In this document: positions 22,922 to 31,976 of the stretch, in pieces
Layout: the number at the start of each line of letters is the position of its first letter
Numbering within the stretch: the first letter of the stretch is position 1
Source: Nitrospirota bacterium
Lineage (GTDB): Bacteria; Nitrospirota; Thermodesulfovibrionia; UBA6902
Assembly (NCBI GenBank): GCA_016214845.1
Contig: JACRMS010000036.1
Coordinates: 31,168 to 95,167, forward strand
DNA length: 64,000 nt
Direction of reading: 5' to 3'
Program-made: the position numbers and the translations under genes
The notes under the pieces: generated by a model
Seen by the model: only the letters and a program-made list of their open reading frames with translations
Database searches by the model: none
What the model was told of the DNA's origin: nothing

Positions 22922-25900
22922 ATGAACTTGTCTGAAATTTTTATACGCAGGCCGATCATGACCACGCTGGTCATGCTGTCCATACTTGTCTTCGGACTGG
23001 CGGCATACAGGTTTCTCCCCGTAAGCGATCTCCCGAATGTGGATTTCCCCACTATACAGGTGAGTGCCAGCCTGCCCGGGGCAAGTCCTGAGACAATGGC
23101 ATCAGCGGTTGCGACCCCGCTGGAGCGCCAGTTCTCAACCATCGCGGGCCTCGATTCAATGACTTCAACCAACGGGCTGGGAAATACGCAGATCACTTTG
23201 CAATTCAATCTGAGCAGGAATGTTGATGCCGCAGGCCAGGATGTGCAGGCCATGATAGCCAAGGCCTCGCGGCAGCTCCCGCAGAATATGCCGACCCCCC
23301 CGACGTACAACAAGGTAAACCCCGCTGACCAGCCGGTCATCTACATTGCGCTCAGTTCAGCCACACTGCCTCTTTCCAAAGTATTCGAGTACGCGGACAC
23401 CTTTATTTCCCCGCGCATATCGATGATAAGCGGCGTGGCGCAGGTGTCGGTTTTCGGGGCGCAGAAATTTGCCGTGCGCGCGCAGCTTGACCCGATGGCC
23501 CTGGCTTCAAGGCAGATCGGCATTGATGAAGTGGCAAGCGCGCTGGACCGGGGAAATGTGAACCTCCCCACAGGCCAGCTTCAGGGCAAGCAGCAGGCCT
23601 TTACCATACAGGCAACAGGACAGTTGTATAATGCAGAGGACTACCGCCCGCTGATAGTCGCCTATCGCAACGGTTCGCCGGTCCGCCTCGAACAAATCGG
23701 CAGGGTCATCGACAGCGTTGAAAATAATAAGGTGGCAAACTGGTACAACAATACCCGTTCAGTTGTTCTTGCCGTCCAGCGTCAGCCCGGGACAAATACG
23801 GTCGAAGTAGTGGACAGCATCAAGGGCCTTCTGCCGTCCTTCCGCGCCCTGCTGCCTCCGTCGGTCAACCTGGACATCCTCTATGACCGGTCCGTGTCCA
23901 TCCGTGAGTCGGTCAATGATGTTAAATTCACACTTCTCCTGACTGTCTTCCTTGTGGTCCTGGTGATATTTCTTTTTCTGCGCAATCTCTCGGCGACGAT
24001 CATACCGAGTCTTGCGCTGCCTTTCTCAATCATCGGCACGTTCGCTGCCATGTACGTGATGGGCTTCAGCATAGACAACATTTCTCTTATGGCATTAACT
24101 CTGTCAGTCGGTTTTGTAGTGGACGACGCCATTGTCATGCTCGAAAATATCATGCGTCACATAGAAAAGGGTGAAAAGGTCCTCGACGCCGCGCTTACAG
24201 GCTCCAGGGAAATAGGGTTTACCATTTTATCCATGACCCTTTCACTTGTGGCGGTCTTCATTCCGGTGCTTTTCATGGGCGGGATCATGGGCCGGATACT
24301 TCATGAATTTGCCGTGACGATCAGCATGGCTATTTTAATATCGGGGATTGTTTCCCTGACGCTCACGCCCATGCTCAGCAGTCGTTTCATCAGGCCGCAT
24401 TCGGCAGCGGAGAAACACGGCCGCATGTACATGTTTATGGAACGGTTCTTTGACGGGATGCTGCACGCCTACCAGCGCACTCTCAAATCAGTGCTTCATT
24501 ATCGCCGCACAATCATGGCGGTCACTATAATTCTAACTGTTGCAACGGGCTTTTTATTCTGGAAGATCCCGATGGGGTTTCTCCCCTCGGAAGATACCGG
24601 CCAGGTCTTTGCATTTACCGAAGCGGCACAGGGTATTTCTTTTGAGGATATGGTGGAGCACCAGAAAAAATTAGCCGCAATAGTTTCAAAAGACCCGAAC
24701 ATCGATGCCTTTATGTCCGCTGTCGGTGCGAGCGGGGCAAGCGTAGCAAATAATACGGGCCGTATGTTCATGCGCCTGAAACCACGCAAGGACAGGGAAT
24801 TGAGCGCGGACGAAATTATCCAGGAACTGCGGCCAAAGGTCTCAAAGGTCCCAGGCATACAGATGTTCATGCAAAATCTCCCTGCCATCCGCATCGGGGG
24901 ACAGTTGACCAAGAGCCAGTACCAGTTCACAATGCAAAGCCCGGACCCCGGCGAACTTTACACCCGGGCAGCGGAACTGGAAGGCAAGATGCGCGCTCAT
25001 CCGCAGCTGCAGGATGTTACAACTGACATGCAGATCAAAAATCCCCAGGTAAATATAGAGATCAACCGTGACAAGGCTTCCGCGTTGGGCGTTACAGCAG
25101 AGCAGGTCGAGAATGCCCTGTCCCTGGCTTATAGTTCGCAGCAGGTCTCGACCATCTATGCCCCGAACAACCAGTACAAGGTCATTATGGAGCTTGAACC
25201 AAAGTACCAGACAGACCCCTCGGCGCTCTCACTGCTCTATATACGGTCCAGCTCAGGGCAGTTGGTCCCGTTAAACACTGTAGCGAACCTTACCAGGAAC
25301 GTCGGCCCTCTCACAGTGAACCATCTGGGCCAGCTCCCTGCGGTCACTATATCTTTTAACCTCAGGCCGGGGGTAGCGCTTGGTGACGCGGTTGCGGCAG
25401 TTGATAAACTTGCCCGCGAAACCCTGCCGCAGACTATCAGCACCAGCTTCCAGGGGACGGCCCAGGCGTTTAAGGCGTCAACCCAGGGACTGTGGATACT
25501 GCTCATCATGGCGCTGCTGGTTATTTACATTGTGTTAGGAATTCTTTATGAGAGCTTTATCCATCCCCTCACCATTCTATCGGGACTGCCCGCTGCTTTG
25601 TTCGGCGGGTTGATCACCCTTTTGATATTTCATAAGGACCTGAACATCTATGCCTTTGTGGGCGTGATAATGCTGCTGGGCATAGTGAAGAAGAATGCCA
25701 TCATGATGATAGACTTTGCACTGGAGGCGCAGCGCAAGGAAGGGAAGTCGCCAATCGACGCTATTTATGAAGGCGCAATAACACGTTTCCGCCCTATCAT
25801 GATGACCACAATGGCAGCGCTGATGGGGACATTGCCCATTGCCATCGGTTTCGGCGCCGGCGCTGAATCGCGCCGCCCGCTCGGCCTGGCTGTTGTCGGA

Positions 25901-26026
25901 GGCCTGCTCGTTTCCCAGCTGCTGACCCTGTACATAACCCCGGTGGTTTATTACTACATGGACAGATTCCAGGAGAAGGCCGGTCAAAGGTTCAAGTCGC
26001 GCGGGGAAGGACATGCAGGGATTTAA
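22922..26026 (+). CDS. RND family multidrug efflux permease (HAE1, MdtB/MdtC-like)
   Basis: A full-length 1034-residue RND pump: N-terminal FIRRPIMTTLVMLSILVFG, two large periplasmic loops and 12 predicted membrane spans. The proton-relay aspartates are in TM4 (VGFVVDDAIVMLENI) and the matching lysine in TM10 (GIVKKNAIMMIDFA). Loop motifs (SVFGAQKFAVRAQLDP, NYPEF-like FLPSEDTGQ) fit the drug-exporting HAE1 group. It works with the adaptor just upstream and one of the two TolC proteins. The operon spacing is short but contains a repeat fragment. Confidence 0.95.
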   Translation: MNLSEIFIRRPIMTTLVMLSILVFGLAAYRFLPVSDLPNVDFPTIQVSASLPGASPETMASAVATPLERQFSTIAGLDSMTSTNGLGNTQITLQFNLSRNVDAAGQDVQAMIAKASRQLPQNMPTPPTYNKVNPADQPVIYIALSSATLPLSKVFEYADTFISPRISMISGVAQVSVFGAQKFAVRAQLDPMALASRQIGIDEVASALDRGNVNLPTGQLQGKQQAFTIQATGQLYNAEDYRPLIVAYRNGSPVRLEQIGRVIDSVENNKVANWYNNTRSVVLAVQRQPGTNTVEVVDSIKGLLPSFRALLPPSVNLDILYDRSVSIRESVNDVKFTLLLTVFLVVLVIFLFLRNLSATIIPSLALPFSIIGTFAAMYVMGFSIDNISLMALTLSVGFVVDDAIVMLENIMRHIEKGEKVLDAALTGSREIGFTILSMTLSLVAVFIPVLFMGGIMGRILHEFAVTISMAILISGIVSLTLTPMLSSRFIRPHSAAEKHGRMYMFMERFFDGMLHAYQRTLKSVLHYRRTIMAVTIILTVATGFLFWKIPMGFLPSEDTGQVFAFTEAAQGISFEDMVEHQKKLAAIVSKDPNIDAFMSAVGASGASVANNTGRMFMRLKPRKDRELSADEIIQELRPKVSKVPGIQMFMQNLPAIRIGGQLTKSQYQFTMQSPDPGELYTRAAELEGKMRAHPQLQDVTTDMQIKNPQVNIEINRDKASALGVTAEQVENALSLAYSSQQVSTIYAPNNQYKVIMELEPKYQTDPSALSLLYIRSSSGQLVPLNTVANLTRNVGPLTVNHLGQLPAVTISFNLRPGVALGDAVAAVDKLARETLPQTISTSFQGTAQAFKASTQGLWILLIMALLVIYIVLGILYESFIHPLTILSGLPAALFGGLITLLIFHKDLNIYAFVGVIMLLGIVKKNAIMMIDFALEAQRKEGKSPIDAIYEGAITRFRPIMMTTMAALMGTLPIAIGFGAGAESRRPLGLAVVGGLLVSQLLTLYITPVVYYYMDRFQEKAGQRFKSRGEGHAGI

Positions 26027-26038
26027 ATATGCAAGAGT

Positions 26039-26117
26039 TGTCATTCCGGCTTGTCCGGAATCTACTTGCAAACATTGTGAGCAATAAAAGAAAGATTCCG
26101 GACAAGCCGGAATGACA
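26039..26117. repeat. Perfect inverted repeat, 25-bp arms, 29-nt loop
   Basis: The arms 26039-26063 and 26093-26117 are exact reverse complements; the core is CATTCCGGCTTGTCCGGAAT, itself nearly palindromic. It fills the gap between the RND pump and the next TolC gene and can form a strong hairpin. Elements of this CATTCC-type are common REP/MITE-like repeats in bacterial genomes. Confidence 0.85.
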
Positions 26118-26152
26118 GAAATATAGCAATATATTTTTTCAGGAGGTTTAAC

Positions 26153-27442
26153 ATGCAAAGGGTCATTGCCCTCGTTTTATTATTGATATTCATATCCATC
26201 TCCAATGCAGATGCAGAGGAGCTCATAAAGAAGGGAGAGACACTCAGCTTGCAGCGGTGCATTGATATCAGTTTGCTGCGCCAGCCGAATATCCTTGCCG
26301 CAGCAAGCACTGTTGACGCGAGCCTGAGCAGGGTGGGACAGGCGCAGGCAAATTATTATCCCCAGATAGACCTGACATCCGGCTACAGCAGGGTGGCCAC
26401 TGCCGGCTTCAGCAGGACCGGGACCTCTGTTTCCTCGGATGCCTTTGATCAATATACGGCCCGTGCAGCGCTGAGCCAGAACATCTATGATTTCGGCAAG
26501 ACATCGACACAGGTGAAGATACAGAACTTCAATCTTGATTCTTCCCGGTCCGATCTGGAAAATGTATTTGAGCAGACTGTCTTTAATGTCAAGCAGGCAT
26601 ATTACGGGGTCCTGGCGGCACAGAGGAACGTGGTTGTCGCAGCCGATTCAGTAAAACAATTCCAGCTGCACCTTGAACAGGCCAAAGGGTTTTACGAAGC
26701 CGGTACAAAACCCAAATTCGATGTCACGAAGGCAGAGGTAGACCTCGGGAACGCAAAGCTGAACCTGATCACTGCCGAAAATTCACTGAAGATATCCAGG
26801 GTGGTGCTGAACAACGCGATGGGCGTGCCTGATGCGCCTGAGTACGGTATAGAGGACAACCTTGATTTCTTAAAATATGAAATTACCTTAGATAAGGCGC
26901 TTGAGACTGCATACTCAAACAGGCCCGACCTGAAGTCGCTTGTTTTCAGAAGACAGGCAACTGAAAGCTCCATTGACCTTGCCGCTAAAGATTATTATCC
27001 CACACTCTCAGGCATTGCAGCGTATAACTGGTCGGGACAGAAGTTCCCCCTTGATCACGGATGGGAGGCTGGGGTGACCTTATCGTTCCCCTTATTCAGC
27101 GGGTTCCTTACCAAATACCAGGTGGAAGAATCAAGGGCAAACCTGAACGTCATCAGGGCCAATGAAGAGACGTTAAGGCAGGGGGTCCTCCTTGAAATAC
27201 AGCAGGCGTATCTGGATCTGCAGCAGGCGGAGGAGAGGATCACTACTGCGGGGCTCAATGTGAAACAGGCTGAAGAGAACTTCGAGATCGCAAACGGCAG
27301 GTATGCCGCCGGAGTTGGCAGCCCCATTGAGGTCACGGATGCGGAGGTGTCCCTGATCAACGCGAAGACGGCTTACAACCAGGCGCTGTATGATTACAAG
27401 ATCGCCCGGTCAAGCCTTGAAAAGGCAATGGGGGTAAAATGA
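26153..27442 (+). CDS. TolC-family outer-membrane efflux protein (second copy)
   Basis: This 429-residue outer-membrane channel subunit has a signal peptide (to about ADAEE) and duplicated efflux domains (RCIDISLLRQPNILAAASTV, ALETAYSNRPDLKSLVFR). It is only distantly similar to the first TolC at 20310. Its TGA overlaps the ATG of the MacA-type adaptor (ATGA), so it probably serves the MacAB-type exporter. AGGAGG precedes the ATG. Confidence 0.9.
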   Translation: MQRVIALVLLLIFISISNADAEELIKKGETLSLQRCIDISLLRQPNILAAASTVDASLSRVGQAQANYYPQIDLTSGYSRVATAGFSRTGTSVSSDAFDQYTARAALSQNIYDFGKTSTQVKIQNFNLDSSRSDLENVFEQTVFNVKQAYYGVLAAQRNVVVAADSVKQFQLHLEQAKGFYEAGTKPKFDVTKAEVDLGNAKLNLITAENSLKISRVVLNNAMGVPDAPEYGIEDNLDFLKYEITLDKALETAYSNRPDLKSLVFRRQATESSIDLAAKDYYPTLSGIAAYNWSGQKFPLDHGWEAGVTLSFPLFSGFLTKYQVEESRANLNVIRANEETLRQGVLLEIQQAYLDLQQAEERITTAGLNVKQAEENFEIANGRYAAGVGSPIEVTDAEVSLINAKTAYNQALYDYKIARSSLEKAMGVK

Positions 27443-28623
27443 AAAAAATAATGATCGGCATCCTGATCGCGGCAGCCCTGGGCGCGGCGGCGTTCTTCTC
27501 AGTCGGGGACAAAGAGAATGAGGTCAACTACAGGACTGAAAAGGCCGTCAAAGGAGACATCGTTGCAACCGTTACAGCGACAGGTACGGTCAATGCCGTG
27601 ACAACCGTTCTTGTGGGCACGCAGGTCTCCGGCACAATTAAAAATATCTTCGTTGATTTTAATTCCCCGGTTAAAAAAGGCCAGGTGATCGCATTAATAG
27701 ACCCGGCAACTTTTGAGGCGCAGGTGGCGCAGGCAAGGGCCAATCTTCTTTCAGCAAAAGCAAACCTGGAGAAGTCAGAGACTGCTCTTATAGACGCGAA
27801 GCGGACGATGGACAGGAACAGGGGATTACTTTCAAAAAACCTTATCGCCAGAAGCGAACTTGATACAGCGGAGACGAATTACGAAACTGCGAAGGCGCAG
27901 GTGAATGTTTCAAAGGCCCAAGTCGCGCAGACGGATGCAGCGCTTAAGATCTCGGAGACGAACCTGGGGTACACGAAGATACTTTCTCCGGTTGACGGCG
28001 TTGTGATATCGAGGAATGTGGACATCGGGCAGACCGTTGCCGCGAGCTTTCAGACGCCCACACTTTTCACCATAGCCCAGGACCTGACGAAGATGCAGAT
28101 CGATACGAACGTGGATGAAGCTGACATCGGGAATATAAAGGTCGGGCAGGATGTTGAATTTACCGTTGACGCCTATCCCGATGTTACTTTTAAAGGACTG
28201 GTGTCGCAGGTGCGGAACTCCCCCATCATAGTGCAGAATGTCGTCACATATGATGTAGTTATCGGAGTGGACAACCCCGTAAGAGAGAACGGCCATTCTC
28301 CCCTGCTTAAACCCGGCATGACCGCCAATGTCTCAATAGTCCTGCAAAGTAAAAAGGACATTCTCAAGATACCAAATGCCGCGCTACGGTTCACCCCTGC
28401 CGCTAAAGACAAAGGCCGGACGCAGGGGCAGCAAAGGGAAAAAGGGCCCGGAGTCTGGGTGCTTGAGGGCGGTAAGGCCAAACGCATGCCTGTAAAAACA
28501 GGGATCAGCGACGGCAATTACACTGAACTCGTCTCAGGCGGCGTAAGTGAGGGACAGGAGTTAATAGTTGAGTCTCTTGCGAAACAAAAAAATACCGGCA
28601 GCGCTCCACGTCCAAGGTTCTGA
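27439..28623 (+). CDS. macA: MacA-type periplasmic adaptor
   Basis: A 394-residue membrane-fusion protein with one N-terminal membrane anchor, a lipoyl half-motif (VSGTIKNIFVDFNSPVKKGQVIALID), a long helical hairpin (ANLLSAKANLEKSETALIDAKRTMDRNRGLLSKNLIARSELD) and a second lipoyl half (TKILSPVDGVVISRNVDIGQTVAA). It overlaps the upstream TolC by 4 nt and is followed 1 nt after its stop by the ATPase gene, a macAB-type arrangement for export of macrolides, peptides or lipids. Confidence 0.88.
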   Translation: MKKIMIGILIAAALGAAAFFSVGDKENEVNYRTEKAVKGDIVATVTATGTVNAVTTVLVGTQVSGTIKNIFVDFNSPVKKGQVIALIDPATFEAQVAQARANLLSAKANLEKSETALIDAKRTMDRNRGLLSKNLIARSELDTAETNYETAKAQVNVSKAQVAQTDAALKISETNLGYTKILSPVDGVVISRNVDIGQTVAASFQTPTLFTIAQDLTKMQIDTNVDEADIGNIKVGQDVEFTVDAYPDVTFKGLVSQVRNSPIIVQNVVTYDVVIGVDNPVRENGHSPLLKPGMTANVSIVLQSKKDILKIPNAALRFTPAAKDKGRTQGQQREKGPGVWVLEGGKAKRMPVKTGISDGNYTELVSGGVSEGQELIVESLAKQKNTGSAPRPRF

Positions 28624-28624
28624 T

Positions 28625-29353
28625 ATGCCGCTTATCGAAGCAAACGGGATCCAGAAAGTTTACAGGACAGGCGACATAGATCTCTGCGCGTTATGCGATG
28701 TCTCGCTGACTATAGACAAGGGTGAATTTGTGGCGATCATGGGACAATCGGGTTCGGGTAAATCAACTTTCATGAACATCCTCGGCTGCCTGGACAAACC
28801 TACGGGCGGCAAATATATTCTGGAAGGCATTGACGTGGGAGGTCTCGACAGGGACGAGCTTGCCGCTATAAGAAACAAAAAAATAGGCTTCGTCTTTCAG
28901 GGATTCAATTTGCTTTCAAGGGCCTCCGCGCTTGAAAATGTTGAACTGCCGATGCTCTATGACGGCCTGTCCTCCAAAGAGAGAAAGCAGAAGGCAATAT
29001 ACGCGCTGAAGAGCGTGGGGCTTGAGGGAAGGGAAGGACATCATCCCAACCAGCTTTCAGGCGGACAGCAGCAGAGGGTGGCCATAGCAAGGGCGCTGGT
29101 GAACAACGCCCCGATCATACTTGCAGATGAACCCACAGGCAACCTCGATACAAAGACCAGCGCAGAGATAATGGAGCTTTTCGTGAAACTGAACACGGAA
29201 TCAAATATCACAGTAATACTCGTGACACATGAGCCTGATATATCCGAATACAGCAAACGTGTAATAAAATTCCTTGACGGCCGGATTGTCAGCGATGAGA
29301 AAAAAGGGAATTTACCACAGAGCCACAGAGACACTGAGGAAAAGCTGGGATGA
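28625..29353 (+). CDS. MacB-type ABC transporter ATPase
   Basis: This 242-residue ATPase has Walker A (GQSGSGKST), Q-loop (GFVFQGFNLL), signature LSGGQQQRVAIARAL and Walker B (IILADEPTGNLD). Unlike E. coli MacB, ATPase and permease are separate genes. I start it at ATG 28625, 1 nt after the MacA stop. The last residues (LPQSHRDTEEKLG) are translated from the left arm of a CACAGAG-family intergenic repeat, so the native C-terminus has probably been replaced or extended by it. Confidence 0.92.
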   Translation: MPLIEANGIQKVYRTGDIDLCALCDVSLTIDKGEFVAIMGQSGSGKSTFMNILGCLDKPTGGKYILEGIDVGGLDRDELAAIRNKKIGFVFQGFNLLSRASALENVELPMLYDGLSSKERKQKAIYALKSVGLEGREGHHPNQLSGGQQQRVAIARALVNNAPIILADEPTGNLDTKTSAEIMELFVKLNTESNITVILVTHEPDISEYSKRVIKFLDGRIVSDEKKGNLPQSHRDTEEKLG

Positions 29354-29418
29354 GATCAAAACAGGAACTTATTTATTTTCTTATTTTCTCTGTGCCTCCG
29401 TGCCTCTGTGGTTCCTAT
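29315..29418. repeat. CACAGAG-family inverted repeat overlapping a gene end
   Basis: The left arm TACCACAGAGCCACAGAGAC (about 29317) and right arm TCTGTGCCTCCGTGCCTCTG (about 29388-29407) are near-complementary. The left arm lies within the final codons of the ABC ATPase. Confidence 0.75.
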
Positions 29419-29435
29419 GAAATGAAGGTGACATT

Positions 29436-30665
29436 ATGATTAATATACCTGCTACATTACGGATCTCACTCAGGGCCTTGAGGGTGAACAAAATGCGCTC
29501 AGCCCTCACCATGCTCGGAATTATTATCGGGGTCGGCGCGGTCATCGCGATGCTCGCGGTCGGCACAGGCGCAAGCAGCCAGATTCAGCAGCAGATATCA
29601 AGCCTGGGAAGCAACCTCCTGATGGTCGTTCCGGGGGCCACTTCCTCAGGCGGCGTCAGGATGGGCGCTGGAACTCAATCAACTTTGACGCTGGGAGATG
29701 CCGAGGCCGTATTGAAGGAATGCCCGGCGGTATCTGATGTGGCCCCGGTGCTCAGCGGTGTCGCGCAGATCGTTTACGGCAATCAGAACTGGTCGACAGG
29801 CGTGACAGGGACAACCCCCGGGATGTTAAACGTGCGCGACTGGAAGCTGTCTGCCGGCAGGGCTTTTACAGAGCAGGACATCAAAAGCGCGACAAAGGTC
29901 TGCCTGCTTGGACAAACGGTTGTGGACATGCTCTTTGGAGGTTTGGACCCGGTGGGGCAAATAGTCAGGATAAAAAAGATACCGTTTACAGTCATCGGCG
30001 TCCTTGAGGTCAAAGGCCAGGACCCCAGAGGACAGGACCAGGATGACGCGATCTATGTGCCGGTGACAACAGCGCAGAAAAAGCTCTTCGGCACCTCATT
30101 CCCCGGCATGATAAGAATGATGATGGTAAAGGCAAAGAGCACGGAAGACCTTGATTCAGCGGAGAGGCAGATCAACGAGCTGCTCAGGCAGAGGCACCAC
30201 ATCGGGCAGAGGCAGGAAAATGATTTTACCGTCCGGAACCTCACGCAGATGATGCAGGCCGCGGAGCAGTCCGCGAGTGTCATGACAATGCTGCTTGGCG
30301 CGATAGCGTCCGTGTCCCTGCTTGTCGGAGGGATCGGCATTATGAACATCATGCTCGTATCGGTCACTGAAAGGACAAGGGAAATAGGGATACGCATGGC
30401 AGTAGGCGCAAAGACCTGGGACATAAGGCTCCAGTTTATAATTGAGGCGCTGGCATTATCATTGACAGGAGGCGCTGCAGGGATAGTCATCGGCCTGACG
30501 AGCTCGCAGATAATTTCATCGTTAGCGGAATGGCCCACGATAGTCTCCCCGCTTTCGGTGCTCCTCGCTTTCAGCTTCTCCGGGCTTGTGGGAATATTCT
30601 TCGGGTTCTATCCCGCATATAAGGCCTCACTGCTTAACCCGATCGAGGCTTTGAGATATGAGTAA
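29436..30665 (+). CDS. macB: MacB-type ABC transporter permease (FtsX/MacB_PCD)
   Basis: This 409-residue permease has TM1 at about 22-45 (SALTMLGIIIGVGAVIAMLAVGTGA), a large periplasmic MacB domain (QQISSLGSNLLMVVPG, VTGTTPGMLNVRDWKLSAGRAF), and a C-terminal FtsX domain with three spans and the coupling region VTERTREIGIRMAVGAK. It pairs with the ATPase just upstream and the MacA adaptor. GAAGGTG is the ribosome site before ATG 29436. Confidence 0.92.
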   Translation: MINIPATLRISLRALRVNKMRSALTMLGIIIGVGAVIAMLAVGTGASSQIQQQISSLGSNLLMVVPGATSSGGVRMGAGTQSTLTLGDAEAVLKECPAVSDVAPVLSGVAQIVYGNQNWSTGVTGTTPGMLNVRDWKLSAGRAFTEQDIKSATKVCLLGQTVVDMLFGGLDPVGQIVRIKKIPFTVIGVLEVKGQDPRGQDQDDAIYVPVTTAQKKLFGTSFPGMIRMMMVKAKSTEDLDSAERQINELLRQRHHIGQRQENDFTVRNLTQMMQAAEQSASVMTMLLGAIASVSLLVGGIGIMNIMLVSVTERTREIGIRMAVGAKTWDIRLQFIIEALALSLTGGAAGIVIGLTSSQIISSLAEWPTIVSPLSVLLAFSFSGLVGIFFGFYPAYKASLLNPIEALRYE

Positions 30666-30690
30666 GGGCGGGTTTAAAACCAGCCCTTGC
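30664..30690. repeat. Imperfect GGGCGGGTTT palindrome after macB
   Basis: AAGGGCGGGTTT is followed after one base by AAACC-A-GCCCTT, overlapping the macB stop. It is a degenerate relative of the palindrome at 8575-8603 and could act as a weak terminator. Confidence 0.55.
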
Positions 30691-30716
30691 AAAAATAAGA
30701 GAGGACAACAGATTAA

Positions 30717-31814
30717 ATGGAAGAACAGAAAACACCAGCAAACGGAAGTCATAAAAAGAAGATCGCCATCACGATCTTTGTCCTCGTTCTGATAGCAAGC
30801 GCGATCACGGGATATTTTTATGTCCAGTATAAAAATACCCACATCACCACGGATGACGCCTTTATCACAGGGCGCATCCATACAATCGCCTCGAAGGTCC
30901 AGGGGACGGTCAAAAAAGTTTATGTTGAAGATAACCAGCCTGTGAAGCAGGGCGAGCTTCTTCTTGAGATAGACTCCGCGGATTTCGACGTCAGTGTGAA
31001 AGGCGCCTCTTCAGGTCTTGAAACTGAGAAGACAAAACTTACAGAGCTGGATTCTCAGCTCGATACGACAAGAAAACAATTTGAGGAGATCAAGTCGGCG
31101 GTCGGCGCGGCAAGGGCGAACCTTGAACTTCAGGAGGCGAACATGCGTCAGGCAGAGACAGATTTGAAAAGGGCCGGGAGCCTTATCAAAGATGAAATTA
31201 TTCCCAGGGAAACTTACGACAGGACAAAAACAGCGTACGATGTAGCAGTCGCCCAGGTAAAGGCGGCAAAAGAGGAACTGAAGCGGACTGAATCGCGCCT
31301 TGAAACACAGAAGGCTGTTATAAAGCAGGCATCAACAGCAATTGAGCCACAGAAATCTTTGATAAAACAGAAAGAGGCCTCGCTGGCAGCGGCTGAGCTG
31401 AACCTTGGGTACACGAAAATCTACGCCCCTGCTGAAGGGCGCGTCACGAGGAAGTCCGTTGAGGCCGGCAACCAGGTCCAGGCGGGCCAGCCGCTTATGG
31501 CTGTCGTGCCTCTTGATGATATCTGGGTGGTTGCAAATTACAAAGAAACACAGTTAGACAAAATAAGGCCGGGACAGAAGGCGGAGATAAAGATCGACAC
31601 ATATCCCGATAAAAAATTTACCGGCAAGGTAGACAGCATTATGGCAGGCACGGGCGCAGTCTTTTCTTTATTTCCCCCTGAAAACGCTACAGGCAATTTT
31701 GTCAAAATAGTGCAGAGGGTGCCGGTCAAGATACTTCTTGATAAAGCCACAGACCCCGACCATATTTTAAGAATCGGCATGTCCGTGGAGCCGACGATAG
31801 TGGTTGAAAAATAG
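30717..31814 (+). CDS. emrA: EmrA/HlyD-type membrane-fusion protein
   Basis: A 365-residue protein with an N-terminal cytosolic tail, one membrane span (IAITIFVLVLIASAITGYFYV) and the EmrA signature TTDDAFITGRIHTIASKVQGTVKKVYVEDNQPVKQGELL. A long coiled-coil hairpin follows and then the second lipoyl half (LGYTKIYAPAEGRVTRKSVEAGNQVQAGQPLMAVVP). It partners the DHA2 transporter encoded at 31977, separated by a CACAGAG-type repeat, and probably docks with a TolC protein from upstream. Confidence 0.9.
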   Translation: MEEQKTPANGSHKKKIAITIFVLVLIASAITGYFYVQYKNTHITTDDAFITGRIHTIASKVQGTVKKVYVEDNQPVKQGELLLEIDSADFDVSVKGASSGLETEKTKLTELDSQLDTTRKQFEEIKSAVGAARANLELQEANMRQAETDLKRAGSLIKDEIIPRETYDRTKTAYDVAVAQVKAAKEELKRTESRLETQKAVIKQASTAIEPQKSLIKQKEASLAAAELNLGYTKIYAPAEGRVTRKSVEAGNQVQAGQPLMAVVPLDDIWVVANYKETQLDKIRPGQKAEIKIDTYPDKKFTGKVDSIMAGTGAVFSLFPPENATGNFVKIVQRVPVKILLDKATDPDHILRIGMSVEPTIVVEK

Positions 31815-31830
31815 ATCTACAAAAGCAGTT

Positions 31831-31966
31831 GGACCACAGAGATCACTGAGAATGGACCTAATGTCAATATAAAGTCATTTGATATGAGTAAAAACAAGAC
31901 AGATACAAATTATATAAATAAGTTTTTAATCTCCGTGTTCTCCGTGCACTCCGTGGTTATTTCCTA
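31831..31966. repeat. CACAGAG-family inverted repeat between emrA and emrB
   Basis: Left arm GGACCACAGAGATCACTGAG (about 31831), right arm CTCCGTGCACTCCGTGGTTA (about 31942-31961), AT-rich middle. The repeat fills most of the 162-bp gap between the two genes. Confidence 0.75.
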
Positions 31967-31976
31967 AGGAACTTTC

